Shown one piece after another: positions 7,292-14,804 of a stretch of 25,061 bases of DNA (the stretch's first letter is position 1; every line of letters starts with the position of its first letter). Made by a program: the position numbers and the translations under genes. The DNA is from a virus: IMG/VR virus record IMGVR_UViG_3300025636_000037, positions 1 through 25,061 of that record. One strand, written 5' to 3'. A model generated the notes under the pieces. The model was given only the letters and a program-made list of their open reading frames with translations. It was not told the DNA's origin and did no database searches.

Positions 7292-9241
7292 TTATCTTGC
7301 ATTGTAAAATTTCTGATAGCCAAGGCTTGGAATAGCATTATCAATCAAATTAGATAATTGATTGTCTCTAACAACATATTGATTTAAAATATTATGGTGT
7401 TGTTCAAGCTCTATTGTTTTCTCAAACACTCTAATATTAGTCATATACGTATTATTACCTCTTAAGTGATAATTCTCATTTGGATTCCATATTAACTCCT
7501 GTGGCATTTCTATAATATTTGTATATTCTTGAATTAAATTATTAGAAGCATCTTGAGGTCTTTGACCAGGTATCATACCACTATTATTTGTTGAATCTAA
7601 TCTATAAATAGAAGCACTTAATTGTAAGAATGTATTGCTAATATTTAAAATTAAACCATACCAACTACTATTACTAAAAGTCAACCCATGATTAAATTCA
7701 TGTTCTATTGAACTAGCCACAACCTTTAATTTAGTATTACTAATATAAATTTTAAATCCACCTATAGCTGCGATATCACCAAATAGGACATACTCTGTCG
7801 TATCTGTGTTGTTAAACTGTGGTGAAAACCATAAACTAATTCCTAAATTTTCAGTTAAACTTAATTTAGAAGGAACTGTATATAAGATTGCAGTATTATT
7901 AGTGGTTATATTTTTTAAATCATAATAGTTTTTACTGATAACAGTCCATCTATTTTTTAAATCATAATCGATAATAGATAAACTCCTATCTGCAAATTGT
8001 CTAATACCATCTCGGTATAATGTAGAAACTGTTTGGAATTGTTCGGGTTTAGTATTTTTTTCGTATTCATCTTGAATCTTTTCGCCAAAGATTTCTTCTA
8101 CTCCAGTTACTAAAGCATCTGTATCATCTTCAAATTCGCCCTTAATAACTGATGTTCGATCTTGATACTTAACTAATTTAACTCTCCAGTATGAATGCTC
8201 TCGATTAAATTCATCAGCCAATGACATAGACTCGATCTCATACATTTTATTAATGATTGGGATATACATATAGTCTTTGTTTCTAGGCTTCTTATTTAAT
8301 CCGAAAACGCGTTCAAACTCTTCTGCCACAATATGGATTTCAAACTCCGCGAATTCCATACCAAAAATATCATAAGTATTTGCTTCATCTGGAAATTCAT
8401 TATCAGGAACTAAAATCTTAACAGTAGCTTTTTCAACCACATTATGTAGTGAATACTCCATCAAGATAACATCTTCAGTTCTAGCGTCTGATTCGGTTCT
8501 AAAATAAGTTACTTCATGTCCAAAAATATTATTAGTAATACCTACTAATTGTTTATAAATGGTAGCACTTTTAGTTAATTGATACGGATTAAAAGTATCT
8601 GTATCACATGAAACTTTAATATTTGCACAACCATCCATTGCAAAAGGATCCGTACATTCCACACAAAACTGTGGGCAGCTTTCTATAACACCAGAGTCGG
8701 TTTCTAAGGTAAATGTAACTGATATTATTGAAATACTATGACCAGCAGATAATGATGCAACCTCAGCCTTTATATCAATCCACAATGGTTTTGATGGATC
8801 AAACATTAATGACTTTATATCACCAATTGCAATACCTTCATTTAATTCTCTAAACTCTGAAAATTCACTGTTGGTATGTGACCATCTATACTCATATTCA
8901 AATTTATTATTATCGTTAACTGGTAAATAATATTCTAAATTAGTAGTTGTAAAAGTTGGTGCTATTGTTAGTTCTAATACATTTTGAGCGCTAATACTAG
9001 CAATTTCAAAAGTTGTATTTCCTAAAATAATTTCATCGCCAGCTGAAAATACTGTAAAATCTGTACCGGTACCTAAAAGCGTGGTTGAACCAGCTGTAGT
9101 ACTAACAGTTCCGATAGTCATTGAATTTTGAACACCAGCTACAATTTCCCAGTCTAATACTTTGATTGTATTGTAGTAAGGTTCTTGTAAAGATGCTATT
9201 AAGTAATCACCGTATTCAGTTGCAGTATATCCTGTTACCAT
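7292..9241 (-). CDS. Large mosaic virion protein with a C-terminal LamG/concanavalin-like domain
   Basis: This 649-aa protein has no name I can give. Residues 38-106 form a Gly/Thr-rich beta module (GTVSTTAGSTTLLGTGTDF, then AGDEIILGNTTFEIASI), a type often inserted into phage tail and neck proteins. The flanking part, EYEYRWSHTNSEFSEFRELN (115-134) followed by WIDIKAEV, resembles sandwich domains of phage baseplate or fibre proteins. A cysteine cluster (C189, C193, C196, C205, C212) follows and could bind metal or form a knot. The C-terminal 190 residues look like a LamG/concanavalin-like jelly roll: LGISLWFSPQF near 466, FKIYISNTKLKVV near 496, a Trp-Tyr-Gly-Leu strand, and a final NIRVFEKTIELEQH helix. 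Such domains often bind sugars. It sits just before the terminases and starts 5 bases after the membrane-protein stop. Confidence 0.7.
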   Translation of the reverse strand: MVTGYTATEYGDYLIASLQEPYYNTIKVLDWEIVAGVQNSMTIGTVSTTAGSTTLLGTGTDFTVFSAGDEIILGNTTFEIASISAQNVLELTIAPTFTTTNLEYYLPVNDNNKFEYEYRWSHTNSEFSEFRELNEGIAIGDIKSLMFDPSKPLWIDIKAEVASLSAGHSISIISVTFTLETDSGVIESCPQFCVECTDPFAMDGCANIKVSCDTDTFNPYQLTKSATIYKQLVGITNNIFGHEVTYFRTESDARTEDVILMEYSLHNVVEKATVKILVPDNEFPDEANTYDIFGMEFAEFEIHIVAEEFERVFGLNKKPRNKDYMYIPIINKMYEIESMSLADEFNREHSYWRVKLVKYQDRTSVIKGEFEDDTDALVTGVEEIFGEKIQDEYEKNTKPEQFQTVSTLYRDGIRQFADRSLSIIDYDLKNRWTVISKNYYDLKNITTNNTAILYTVPSKLSLTENLGISLWFSPQFNNTDTTEYVLFGDIAAIGGFKIYISNTKLKVVASSIEHEFNHGLTFSNSSWYGLILNISNTFLQLSASIYRLDSTNNSGMIPGQRPQDASNNLIQEYTNIIEMPQELIWNPNENYHLRGNNTYMTNIRVFEKTIELEQHHNILNQYVVRDNQLSNLIDNAIPSLGYQKFYNAR

Positions 9242-9246
9242 TTAAT

Positions 9247-9645
9247 TTATTTTTTATTAATTTGATCTTCTGGTTTATAAGCCTCACCGGCTAACCAAGA
9301 TGTTACAAAACCTGTTAATGAAAAGAAGTAAACTGACAATTCTTCTAAGTTAGCCGCAAACCAAATTGCAACTATACCTGCGATTGCCCATATGAAAACC
9401 ATGGCATATATCATCATTTCTCTCCTTGAAGATGGACCTGCTTTTAAAATTCCGGATTTAGTACTTGGTCTTTTACTTTCAGTCCAAATATAAGTAGCAG
9501 CATATGTGGTTAATGAACCAAAATATACTGCTAAGTCAGAAAGACTAGCACCCTTCCAAAAAGCCATAATACCTAATGATACCCATAGAAATACTATAAT
9601 GTAAATCAATGCCTCTCGTTTACCAAAATCTTTTAATATCTTCAA
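9247..9645 (-). CDS. Small membrane protein made of two tandem copies of a two-helix unit
   Basis: This 132-aa protein has four predicted membrane helices (about 12-30, 37-55, 78-97, 103-120). The two halves are clearly related: REALIYIIVFLWVSLGIMAFW / SDLAVYFGSLTTYAATYIW aligns with REMMIYAMVFIWAIAGIVAIW / EELSVYFFSLTGFVTSWLA. They are joined by a basic, Ser/Pro-rich loop (residues 57-75). Both ends are charged. No ATG is available: the start is TTG at 9645, 21 bases after a GATATATA motif. The size, charge and late expression are compatible with a holin or lysis regulator, but no lysin gene lies nearby, so this is only a guess. A membrane role in assembly or superinfection exclusion is equally possible. 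Confidence 0.72.
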   Translation of the reverse strand: MKILKDFGKREALIYIIVFLWVSLGIMAFWKGASLSDLAVYFGSLTTYAATYIWTESKRPSTKSGILKAGPSSRREMMIYAMVFIWAIAGIVAIWFAANLEELSVYFFSLTGFVTSWLAGEAYKPEDQINKK

Positions 9646-9666
9646 TGTATACAGATTTATTTAATC

Positions 9667-9674
9667 TATATATC
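9667..9674 (-). promoter_or_regulatory. GATATATA motif, putative late promoter of the membrane protein and 649-aa protein
   Basis: Exact copy 21 bases upstream of the TTG start at 9645. It lies just past the stop of the 219-aa gene and so marks the return from the replication island to late genes. Confidence 0.58.
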
Positions 9675-9681
9675 TAATATT

Positions 9682-10341
9682 TTAATAGTCTGTTATTAAA
9701 AGAGTTAGTGGATTATCTCTTTCTATTTTATAAGTAAATAATTCTAAAAAGTCTGCTATAATTGAAGCTGATTCTGAAAGCACTTCACTATTTTCTTCTA
9801 ATATAGCTAAATAATCATCAACAGCATCTATTAATTTTAAAGCACTTATATTAACGTAAGGTTCATCTGGTTTTAGTATATTTAATTCATGTAATACTGA
9901 ATTAATTATCTTTATTTCATCATGTTTAAAAACGTCAGAGAGTTTAAGAGTCATTGTTAATATCTTAAAATCAAAATCAATAGTTTTAGAACCCTCATCA
10001 TTAGTAGATATTCTGGTATATGATTTATCTGTGTTTAATGATATTTTAACATATTCTAGATTTTTCATTTCTTTAAGGAGCATCCATATAAAATATATAG
10101 TATTTACTCTATTATGAAAAAACTTAGATCCTGTAGAATTTATTACATCAAGATCATCTTTATAATTCTGTAATAAAATTGCGTTTAATTGATCCTTGGA
10201 TACTATAATGGACTTTTCATTAATTTCAATATAATCTACTAGATTTTTTATTTGAACCCATAGATTGTTGTCTATATAGTTATATTTATATAACGTGACA
10301 TCGATAGATGTCGGGAATAAACTTAATTCTATTATCTTCAT
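9682..10341 (-). CDS. Unknown 219-aa protein
   Basis: I do not recognise this protein. It is 219 aa, rich in Ile, Leu, Asn and Asp, with no membrane segment and no Cys. The first half is mixed alpha/beta (KIIELSLFPTSIDVTLYKYN, then a helix VWIQIKNL-like stretch and IYFIWMLLKEM). The second half is strongly helical and acidic (YLAILEENSEVLSESASIIADFL region). It starts 8 bases after the preceding stop, with no late motif, so it is likely co-transcribed with the nuclease and clamp-loader genes. Its size is near that of the T4 clamp-loader small subunit gp62 (187 aa), which is otherwise not recognisable next to gp44. I see no sequence match, so this is only a positional idea. Confidence 0.72.
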   Translation of the reverse strand: MKIIELSLFPTSIDVTLYKYNYIDNNLWVQIKNLVDYIEINEKSIIVSKDQLNAILLQNYKDDLDVINSTGSKFFHNRVNTIYFIWMLLKEMKNLEYVKISLNTDKSYTRISTNDEGSKTIDFDFKILTMTLKLSDVFKHDEIKIINSVLHELNILKPDEPYVNISALKLIDAVDDYLAILEENSEVLSESASIIADFLELFTYKIERDNPLTLLITDY

Positions 10342-10349
10342 AAATCTCG

Positions 10350-10781
10350 CTAATATACTTTAATTGAATTTTCAATTGATTCTAGTTGCAGGTATAAATC
10401 ATCCTTGGCGTATTTCTCAAGTTCTTTATATTCTCGAATGCCAATTTCATTTTTGTCTATGAAGATTTTAATTACTTCATCACTAGGTATATATTTGCTT
10501 GTTTTTTTATTAGATTTTTTAGAAGTTTTTTTAGTTTTAGTATAAATCCAAAAAGGCACACTTTTAAATCTGGCAGCTACCAAAGACCAACTATCAATAA
10601 CTGCAATTGGATTAATACCATTACGATTAAATAATTGAGCATTTGCTGGAAATTTAATAGCAAAGAAGCGATTTACCATAAAATGGTGTCTCTTCTTGTT
10701 GTAGTTTTTTATCTTTTTATATTCACCAGGCTTAGTGAACATTATTTTTATAAAATCAAACAGCTTTGTTTCGTCTAACAT
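10350..10781 (-). CDS. Unknown 143-aa basic protein in the replication island
   Basis: This 143-aa Lys-rich protein is not one I can name. It has an aromatic, basic N-terminal half (KKRHHFMVNRFFAIKFPANA at about 29-48), a central segment INPIAVIDSWSLVAARFKSV followed by PFWIYTKTKK, a very basic linker (KTSKKSNKKTSK), then a helical acidic C-terminus. The combination of conserved-looking aromatic and Trp motifs with a basic linker suggests nucleic-acid or replisome contact, but this is inference. It is one of the few genes here with a readable ribosome-binding site: the preceding nuclease gene ends in TAAGGT, 6 bases before this ATG, so the two are translationally linked. No late motif precedes it. 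Confidence 0.75.
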   Translation of the reverse strand: MLDETKLFDFIKIMFTKPGEYKKIKNYNKKRHHFMVNRFFAIKFPANAQLFNRNGINPIAVIDSWSLVAARFKSVPFWIYTKTKKTSKKSNKKTSKYIPSDEVIKIFIDKNEIGIREYKELEKYAKDDLYLQLESIENSIKVY

Positions 10782-10785
10782 ATTT

Positions 10786-10793
10786 TTACCTTA
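10786..10793 (-). promoter_or_regulatory. Ribosome-binding site overlapping a stop codon
   Basis: The minus strand reads TTTTAAGGTAAAAATATG. The AAGG core overlaps the TAA stop of the nuclease gene and lies about 7 bases before the ATG at 10781. Such SD-like sites are rare in this window. Confidence 0.45.
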
Positions 10794-12017
10794 AAATAAT
10801 TTACTAGTGGTTTCACTATCTAATTTAGTATTTTTTGGAGTTGGTGATAATCCTGCAAATGGATCGTAACCCGATGGTGCACTATCTCCTTTCTTTTCTA
10901 TCCATTCAGTACCTTCTAAAATACTTTCCATCTTAGATAATACCTTAAAATCTGGTTTTACATCTAAATCCGATTCGATGCTCTTGTATATTTCATTCTG
11001 TATTGCTTCTGGAATAGTATTATAATGCAATAACATTAGATCTAGGTTTTGGTTAAATCTAGTACGTATATCTTCAACGGTAGATTTACCAACCACCTTA
11101 TGAATTATATCAACTATTTTATCTAAATAATCTTGATTGAAAAACATATCGATTCTAAATTCACCATTCTCTGCTGTAAATTGATCTAATACTTTAAATG
11201 AAATCTTTTCACTAATAGAATAATTCATGATACGACCTGATTTTGCAGTTTTAGTCCAGTTGACAACACTTTTTATATTATCACTTTTATCACCTTGTAA
11301 GATCTTACTGAAAATAAATTCATCACAATTAACACTTTCAAACTGTACATTGTTTTTATCGGACCATGATTTAATATCATCTACTAATTTATTACCCATG
11401 GCATTTGTAGATGACATATCAAATAATAGCTCTTCATTAGTTAATGTTTCTTGTCTATCATTATTTAATAAATCTGTAAATCCATCAAATGTAATCAATT
11501 TACGTTTACTATTATAATACCATAGAGTATATGAGTCCATGGCAGTATTATAGTTAACTAATTGGATTAAATCACGATCACCAGTCCATACGATACAGTT
11601 TTTACCTTCATTGTTTAATTGAGTTGACCAACCAAAGATAACATCATCTGCTTCAGCTCCATTAATCCTATGAATAACCACACCTTGTTTTTCTAATAAT
11701 TCTTGCCATTGGGTATATACATCAAAAACACCTTTCCAGTTAATTGAATCATCTTGAGTACGAGTTCCTTTATATTGTGCATCTGGAAATAAATCCTTTC
11801 TCCATGATTTAGCATCTACAGCAACAACAACCTGATCAATAAATGGCGCCATTTTACGAAGCTCTGACGCGAAGTCAATAGATAACTTTCGCATTAATTG
11901 CGATTGGCTCTTATGGTCTCCTAGTAATTGAGTACCTTTTTTTCTTGGTAATACAAATAATCTACTATGTAGAAAGTAATTACCATCAATTAATAAAGTG
12001 TGTTTTGCTAATTTCAT
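10791..12017 (-). CDS. rnh: FEN-family 5'-3' exonuclease / RNase H
   Basis: This 408-aa protein is a 5' nuclease of the FEN/T4 RNase H family (T4 RNase H is 305 aa). The metal-binding acids are all visible: D11 in LLIDGN, D68 in VAVDAK, E122, D124 and D125 in GAEADDVI, D147 and D149 in TGDRDLIQL, and the D243/D246 pair in LQGDKSDNI (helix-hairpin-helix part). It removes RNA primers and flaps during lagging-strand synthesis. The extra length includes a C-terminal low-complexity tail ending in T-S-K-L-F, which could be a sliding-clamp binding peptide, though that is inference. It sits directly downstream of gp44 and lacks a GATATATA motif. A perfect TAnnTTTG box lies upstream. Confidence 0.93.
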   Translation of the reverse strand: MKLAKHTLLIDGNYFLHSRLFVLPRKKGTQLLGDHKSQSQLMRKLSIDFASELRKMAPFIDQVVVAVDAKSWRKDLFPDAQYKGTRTQDDSINWKGVFDVYTQWQELLEKQGVVIHRINGAEADDVIFGWSTQLNNEGKNCIVWTGDRDLIQLVNYNTAMDSYTLWYYNSKRKLITFDGFTDLLNNDRQETLTNEELLFDMSSTNAMGNKLVDDIKSWSDKNNVQFESVNCDEFIFSKILQGDKSDNIKSVVNWTKTAKSGRIMNYSISEKISFKVLDQFTAENGEFRIDMFFNQDYLDKIVDIIHKVVGKSTVEDIRTRFNQNLDLMLLHYNTIPEAIQNEIYKSIESDLDVKPDFKVLSKMESILEGTEWIEKKGDSAPSGYDPFAGLSPTPKNTKLDSETTSKLF

Positions 12018-12039
12018 AATATTAGTTTTATGTTATATA

Positions 12040-12047
12040 CAAATATA
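12040..12047 (-). promoter_or_regulatory. TAnnTTTG box, possible host-sigma promoter for the nuclease operon
   Basis: The minus strand reads TATATTTG, a perfect match to the Bacteroidetes -7 box TAnnTTTG, 22 bases before the nuclease ATG. A TTTG lies upstream at 12062-12065, but only 14 bases away, shorter than the usual spacing of about 19-21. So only the -7 box fits. Confidence 0.4.
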
Positions 12048-12071
12048 ACTATTTTTAATGACAAATAAAAA

Positions 12072-13022
12072 TTATTGTCGAACTATTTCTTGAAGTTTAT
12101 ATACGCACGATAGCATTGTAATAGCTGCATCAATCACTAAAGTTCTTTGTGCCTGGTGTTCTGCCACTACAATTGCAATCTGTGGAATAAACTTAACTGC
12201 GTTTGGTTTTTCTGATTGAATATACTCAATGAACTCTTCACCTAAAGTTTGTAAAACATCATCTACTCGATTAGAATATTCACCTACTAAATATTGATAG
12301 TTTTTGACTGGATTAGTCTCATTAAATATTAATTCAAAAATATCTTTATATACGGAATTGAATTTTTTAACATCTTCGACTGTAATATTAGTAGTACCTT
12401 GTGATTTATAACCTTGTAACTTATTAAGTGTACTTCTTAAATCTGGAAAGTTTCTACGAACAAATTCAACCAATGCTGGTTTTTCGATAGCCATACCTTC
12501 TTTACCACAAATATCATATACTCTACGAATATACTTTTTTGTCAGTTCAGCCTCTTCTGTTTTATTAAAATCAAAGTTAACTACTTCAAATCTACTTAAT
12601 ATAGGATCTGGTATCTTATTAATATAGTTACATGTAGCAATAAATCTACTATTAGATGCAAATTGTTCCATAGTAGCCCTTAATGCTTTAAAGAATTGGT
12701 CAGATACACCATCAACCTCATCTAAAATAACTACTTTAAATTTATCACGATCATCTAAGATTGACATAGTAGAACAAAAATCTGTAATTCTAGTTCTAAT
12801 CACATCAACCGAAGTATCCGTAGAGGCATTAATATATAAGTATGGTAATTCAAACTGTTGTACAATAGCCTTTGCAGTAGAAGTTTTACCAGTTCCTGCA
12901 CTTCCGGCTAGTAATGTATTTTGTGTTAAACCATCTTTAAATTTATTCATTACCATATCAGGTAATATTAAATCTTCTAGATTTTTAGGTCTGTATTTTT
13001 CAGTAAATAAAGCTTGGATCAT
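12072..13022 (-). CDS. 44: Sliding-clamp loader ATPase large subunit, gp44 family
   Basis: This 316-aa AAA+ ATPase (T4 gp44 is 319 aa) begins with the family signature LFTEKYRPKNLEDLILP. Walker A is GSAGTGKT (40-47), Walker B is VVILDEVDG with D101-E102, sensor 1 is IATCN (128-132) and the arginine finger is in the SRF motif (143-145). The C-terminal collar helices follow. It opens and loads the clamp (gp45), which in T4 serves both polymerase and late transcription. The usual partner gp62 is not recognised in the adjoining genes. The gene runs leftward away from the plus-strand gene at 13084, so a divergent promoter region of about 60 bases must serve it. It contains a TATAAT on the minus strand. 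Confidence 0.97.
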   Translation of the reverse strand: MIQALFTEKYRPKNLEDLILPDMVMNKFKDGLTQNTLLAGSAGTGKTSTAKAIVQQFELPYLYINASTDTSVDVIRTRITDFCSTMSILDDRDKFKVVILDEVDGVSDQFFKALRATMEQFASNSRFIATCNYINKIPDPILSRFEVVNFDFNKTEEAELTKKYIRRVYDICGKEGMAIEKPALVEFVRRNFPDLRSTLNKLQGYKSQGTTNITVEDVKKFNSVYKDIFELIFNETNPVKNYQYLVGEYSNRVDDVLQTLGEEFIEYIQSEKPNAVKFIPQIAIVVAEHQAQRTLVIDAAITMLSCVYKLQEIVRQ

Positions 13023-13050
13023 ATATATAAATTTTATATTAATTATATAA

Positions 13051-13056
13051 ATTATA
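13051..13056 (-). promoter_or_regulatory. TATAAT-like -10 element upstream of gp44 (tentative)
   Basis: The minus strand carries GCTATAATTTAT in the short divergent region between the clamp-loader ATG and the plus-strand gene. A clear -35 partner is not seen, and the AT-rich context makes chance matches likely. Confidence 0.25.
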
Positions 13057-13083
13057 GCATAAATGTTTCATGATAAATAGTAT

Positions 13084-13587
13084 ATGGCATATAATAAAAA
13101 ATATCCTAATATCCAAAGGACTGGAGGTCCATATCCAAGAAATCGATATGGTGTTAAATATAATTCAATCTCAAAACAACAACGTAGATTATTATTAGAA
13201 CATCCAATATTAAAAGAACGAGCTCAAAGTGATCAATTCTTACATATCATTTTTGAGATTTGTAGATATCATATGTCTGATAAGAATAGCAAATATTATT
13301 ATGATTGGTCTAAAAATGAATTTTCACAATTAGATGAATTAAAGGATAGTTATAAGACTATTGAATGGAAATGTGCTTTAAGTGATTTACCAATTGAAGC
13401 TAAAATTGATAACTTTAGTGCTAAAAACTTTGTACATCCCAAGTACCATGATACGCTAGGAGGTGCAGTAGATAACCGGATATTAAAATCTTCTATTACT
13501 TTTCGTAAATATGTAAAAAAAATCCTCTTGCGAGAGCAAAAGGATTTTATGAGATTAGCAAAAAAGAATTCTAATTCTAAATTATAA
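13084..13587 (+). CDS. Unknown 167-aa protein, the only rightward gene
   Basis: I do not recognise this 167-aa basic protein. Its N-terminus is Tyr/Asn/Pro/Gly/Arg-rich (MAYNKKYPNIQRTGGPYPRN) and probably disordered. Residues 30-70 are helical with aromatic and His/Cys residues (FLHIIFEICRYHMSD), and the C-terminus is helical and Lys-rich. It starts at ATG 13084 and ends TAA 13585-13587. It overlaps the leftward 400-aa gene by a few bases at the convergent ends (stops at 13582-13584 and 13585-13587). Uninterrupted length, lack of a competing minus-strand gene and Lys/Asn codon use like its neighbours support a real gene. It stands divergent to the clamp loader, so it is likely an early or middle gene. 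Confidence 0.82.
   Translation: MAYNKKYPNIQRTGGPYPRNRYGVKYNSISKQQRRLLLEHPILKERAQSDQFLHIIFEICRYHMSDKNSKYYYDWSKNEFSQLDELKDSYKTIEWKCALSDLPIEAKIDNFSAKNFVHPKYHDTLGGAVDNRILKSSITFRKYVKKILLREQKDFMRLAKKNSNSKL
13514..13548 (-). terminator. Terminator of the 400-aa head gene, embedded in an antisense coding region
   Basis: Arms 13519-13531 and 13536-13548 form a 13-bp stem with a 4-base loop. On the minus strand the only non-Watson-Crick position becomes a G-U wobble, and a run of nine T follows. On the plus strand that position is a C-A mismatch, so the hairpin is tuned for leftward transcripts, although its sequence is also coding on the plus strand. Confidence 0.82.
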
Positions 13588-14784
13588 TAATCTAGAAAAT
13601 TTATCTTTAATACTTAAATTTGCATACTTAGATTCGTTTAGTTTAAAACTCATTTCTAAAGTAGTTATTTCTGATTCTAATATCATTCCTAGATTAGTAC
13701 CTTCTATTTGCCAAGATTCTTTAGCGGAAACTTTATCAATTAAATCTTGTATTTTTTTAATCTTTGATTCATCACCAGATTCTTTAGCCTTTTTCATTAA
13801 ATCATTTAACCTTGCTAATTTACCGTCTTTAGAGTTTTTATCTTTAGACTCTTCACCGTCTTTAGACTCTTCACCGTCTTTAGACTCTTCACCGTCTTTA
13901 GACTCTTCACCGTCTTTAGACTCTTCACCGTCTTTAGACTCTTCACCGTCTTTAGACTCTTCACCGTCTTTAGACTCTTCACCGTCTTTAGACTCTTCAC
14001 CGTCTTTAGACTCTTCACCGTCTTTAGACTCTTCACCGTCTTTAGACTCTTCACCGTCTTTAGGTTCCTTTGGTTCACCGCCGCCTTTCTTATCTTTTGC
14101 TTCTTGTTCTAGTCTTTCTTTTTCTTTTTTAATCTGTTCTGCGTTTTTATCTTCAAAGTCTTCAATTGCCTGCTCTTCTTCTTTAGCCTTCTGAACTAAT
14201 TCTTTCATTTTAGTCTTAAGATCTGCTTTTTTATTTGGATCATCTTCCATACCAGTAGTTCTTTTAATGATCTCTAGCTGTCCTTTAATTTTTTCTTTAG
14301 CAATTCTAGCATCTACAATAGCTCCTTTGCTACTGAATTTATCATCAACCATTTTTTGAAGTTCAGTTGCTTGTAGTTTTACTTTTGGTAATTTAGCTTT
14401 GATTGCCTTTGCCTTATCGCCATCTGCTTGATCTGCTGCAAATTCAAGATCTGCTGCATTCATTTTAATTTTATTAACTTTTTGCTGTGCCTTAGCAGCT
14501 TTCATACTAATAAACCACTGTTTAATTATATCTCCTGCACTAGCTTCATTAACCACTAAATCAGATTCTTCTAATTTTAAACTTTCTTTTAATTCACTAG
14601 AAAGAGTTTCTAATGAAGTCATAATAGAATCTACATCATTAATAATAACTTCTCTATTACTTTTAGGTTCTGTAGTTGCTATAGCAGGTTCGGTTGCTGC
14701 TACAGTAGGTTCTTTAGTCGCAACTGTAGGTTCAGATATCTGTTCATTAATTAAATTATACCAATTGTTAAATGTTTTCATCAT
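13582..14784 (-). CDS. Acidic coiled-coil prohead/internal protein with a 12-copy DGEESK repeat
   Basis: This 400-aa protein lies directly after the capsid gene. It begins MMKTFNNWYNLINEQISEP, which resembles the 'MKTxxxF/WxxxxxE' capsid-targeting peptides of T4 internal proteins. Next come three EPTVATK-type heptads (18-40), a possible protease site VVNE-ASAG at 77-84, then a long helical Lys/Glu/Asp-rich region (about 85-245) with KDKKGGG at its end. The repeat DGEESK occurs 12 times in perfect tandem, giving a net negative charge of -2 per unit. The C-terminus resumes a helical domain (LARLNDLMKKAKESG onward) and ends NLSIKDKFSRLL. Charge, place and N-terminus suggest a prohead core or DNA-associated internal head protein. 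The exact role is not known to me. Confidence 0.8.
   Translation of the reverse strand: MMKTFNNWYNLINEQISEPTVATKEPTVAATEPAIATTEPKSNREVIINDVDSIMTSLETLSSELKESLKLEESDLVVNEASAGDIIKQWFISMKAAKAQQKVNKIKMNAADLEFAADQADGDKAKAIKAKLPKVKLQATELQKMVDDKFSSKGAIVDARIAKEKIKGQLEIIKRTTGMEDDPNKKADLKTKMKELVQKAKEEEQAIEDFEDKNAEQIKKEKERLEQEAKDKKGGGEPKEPKDGEESKDGEESKDGEESKDGEESKDGEESKDGEESKDGEESKDGEESKDGEESKDGEESKDGEESKDGEESKDKNSKDGKLARLNDLMKKAKESGDESKIKKIQDLIDKVSAKESWQIEGTNLGMILESEITTLEMSFKLNESKYANLSIKDKFSRLL
13847..14062 (-). repeat. Coding minisatellite: 12 identical 18-bp units
   Basis: The unit on the plus strand is GACTCTTCACCGTCTTTA, coding DGEESK on the minus strand. Twelve units run without interruption from 13847 to 14062, and I saw no base difference among them. 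A degenerate unit follows on the right. The 18-bp period keeps the frame. There are no spacers, so it is not a CRISPR. Confidence 0.96.
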
Positions 14785-14804
14785 ATTTAGTTTTGTTTAT
14801 ATTC

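Noticed and set aside
13023-13083. Replication origin in the divergent gap
   Set aside because: The gap is only 61 bases, AT-rich like all gaps here, and shows no iterons or strong palindromes.
13847-14062. Tandem repeats as a CRISPR array or replication iterons
   Set aside because: The units are contiguous without spacers, in frame, and continue a coding region on both sides.
13815-14078. 87-aa frame of (LKTVKS)n overlapping the head-protein repeat
   Set aside because: It is the +1 reading of the 18-bp repeat. The period of 18 keeps any stop-free frame open, and there is no start context or sensible composition.
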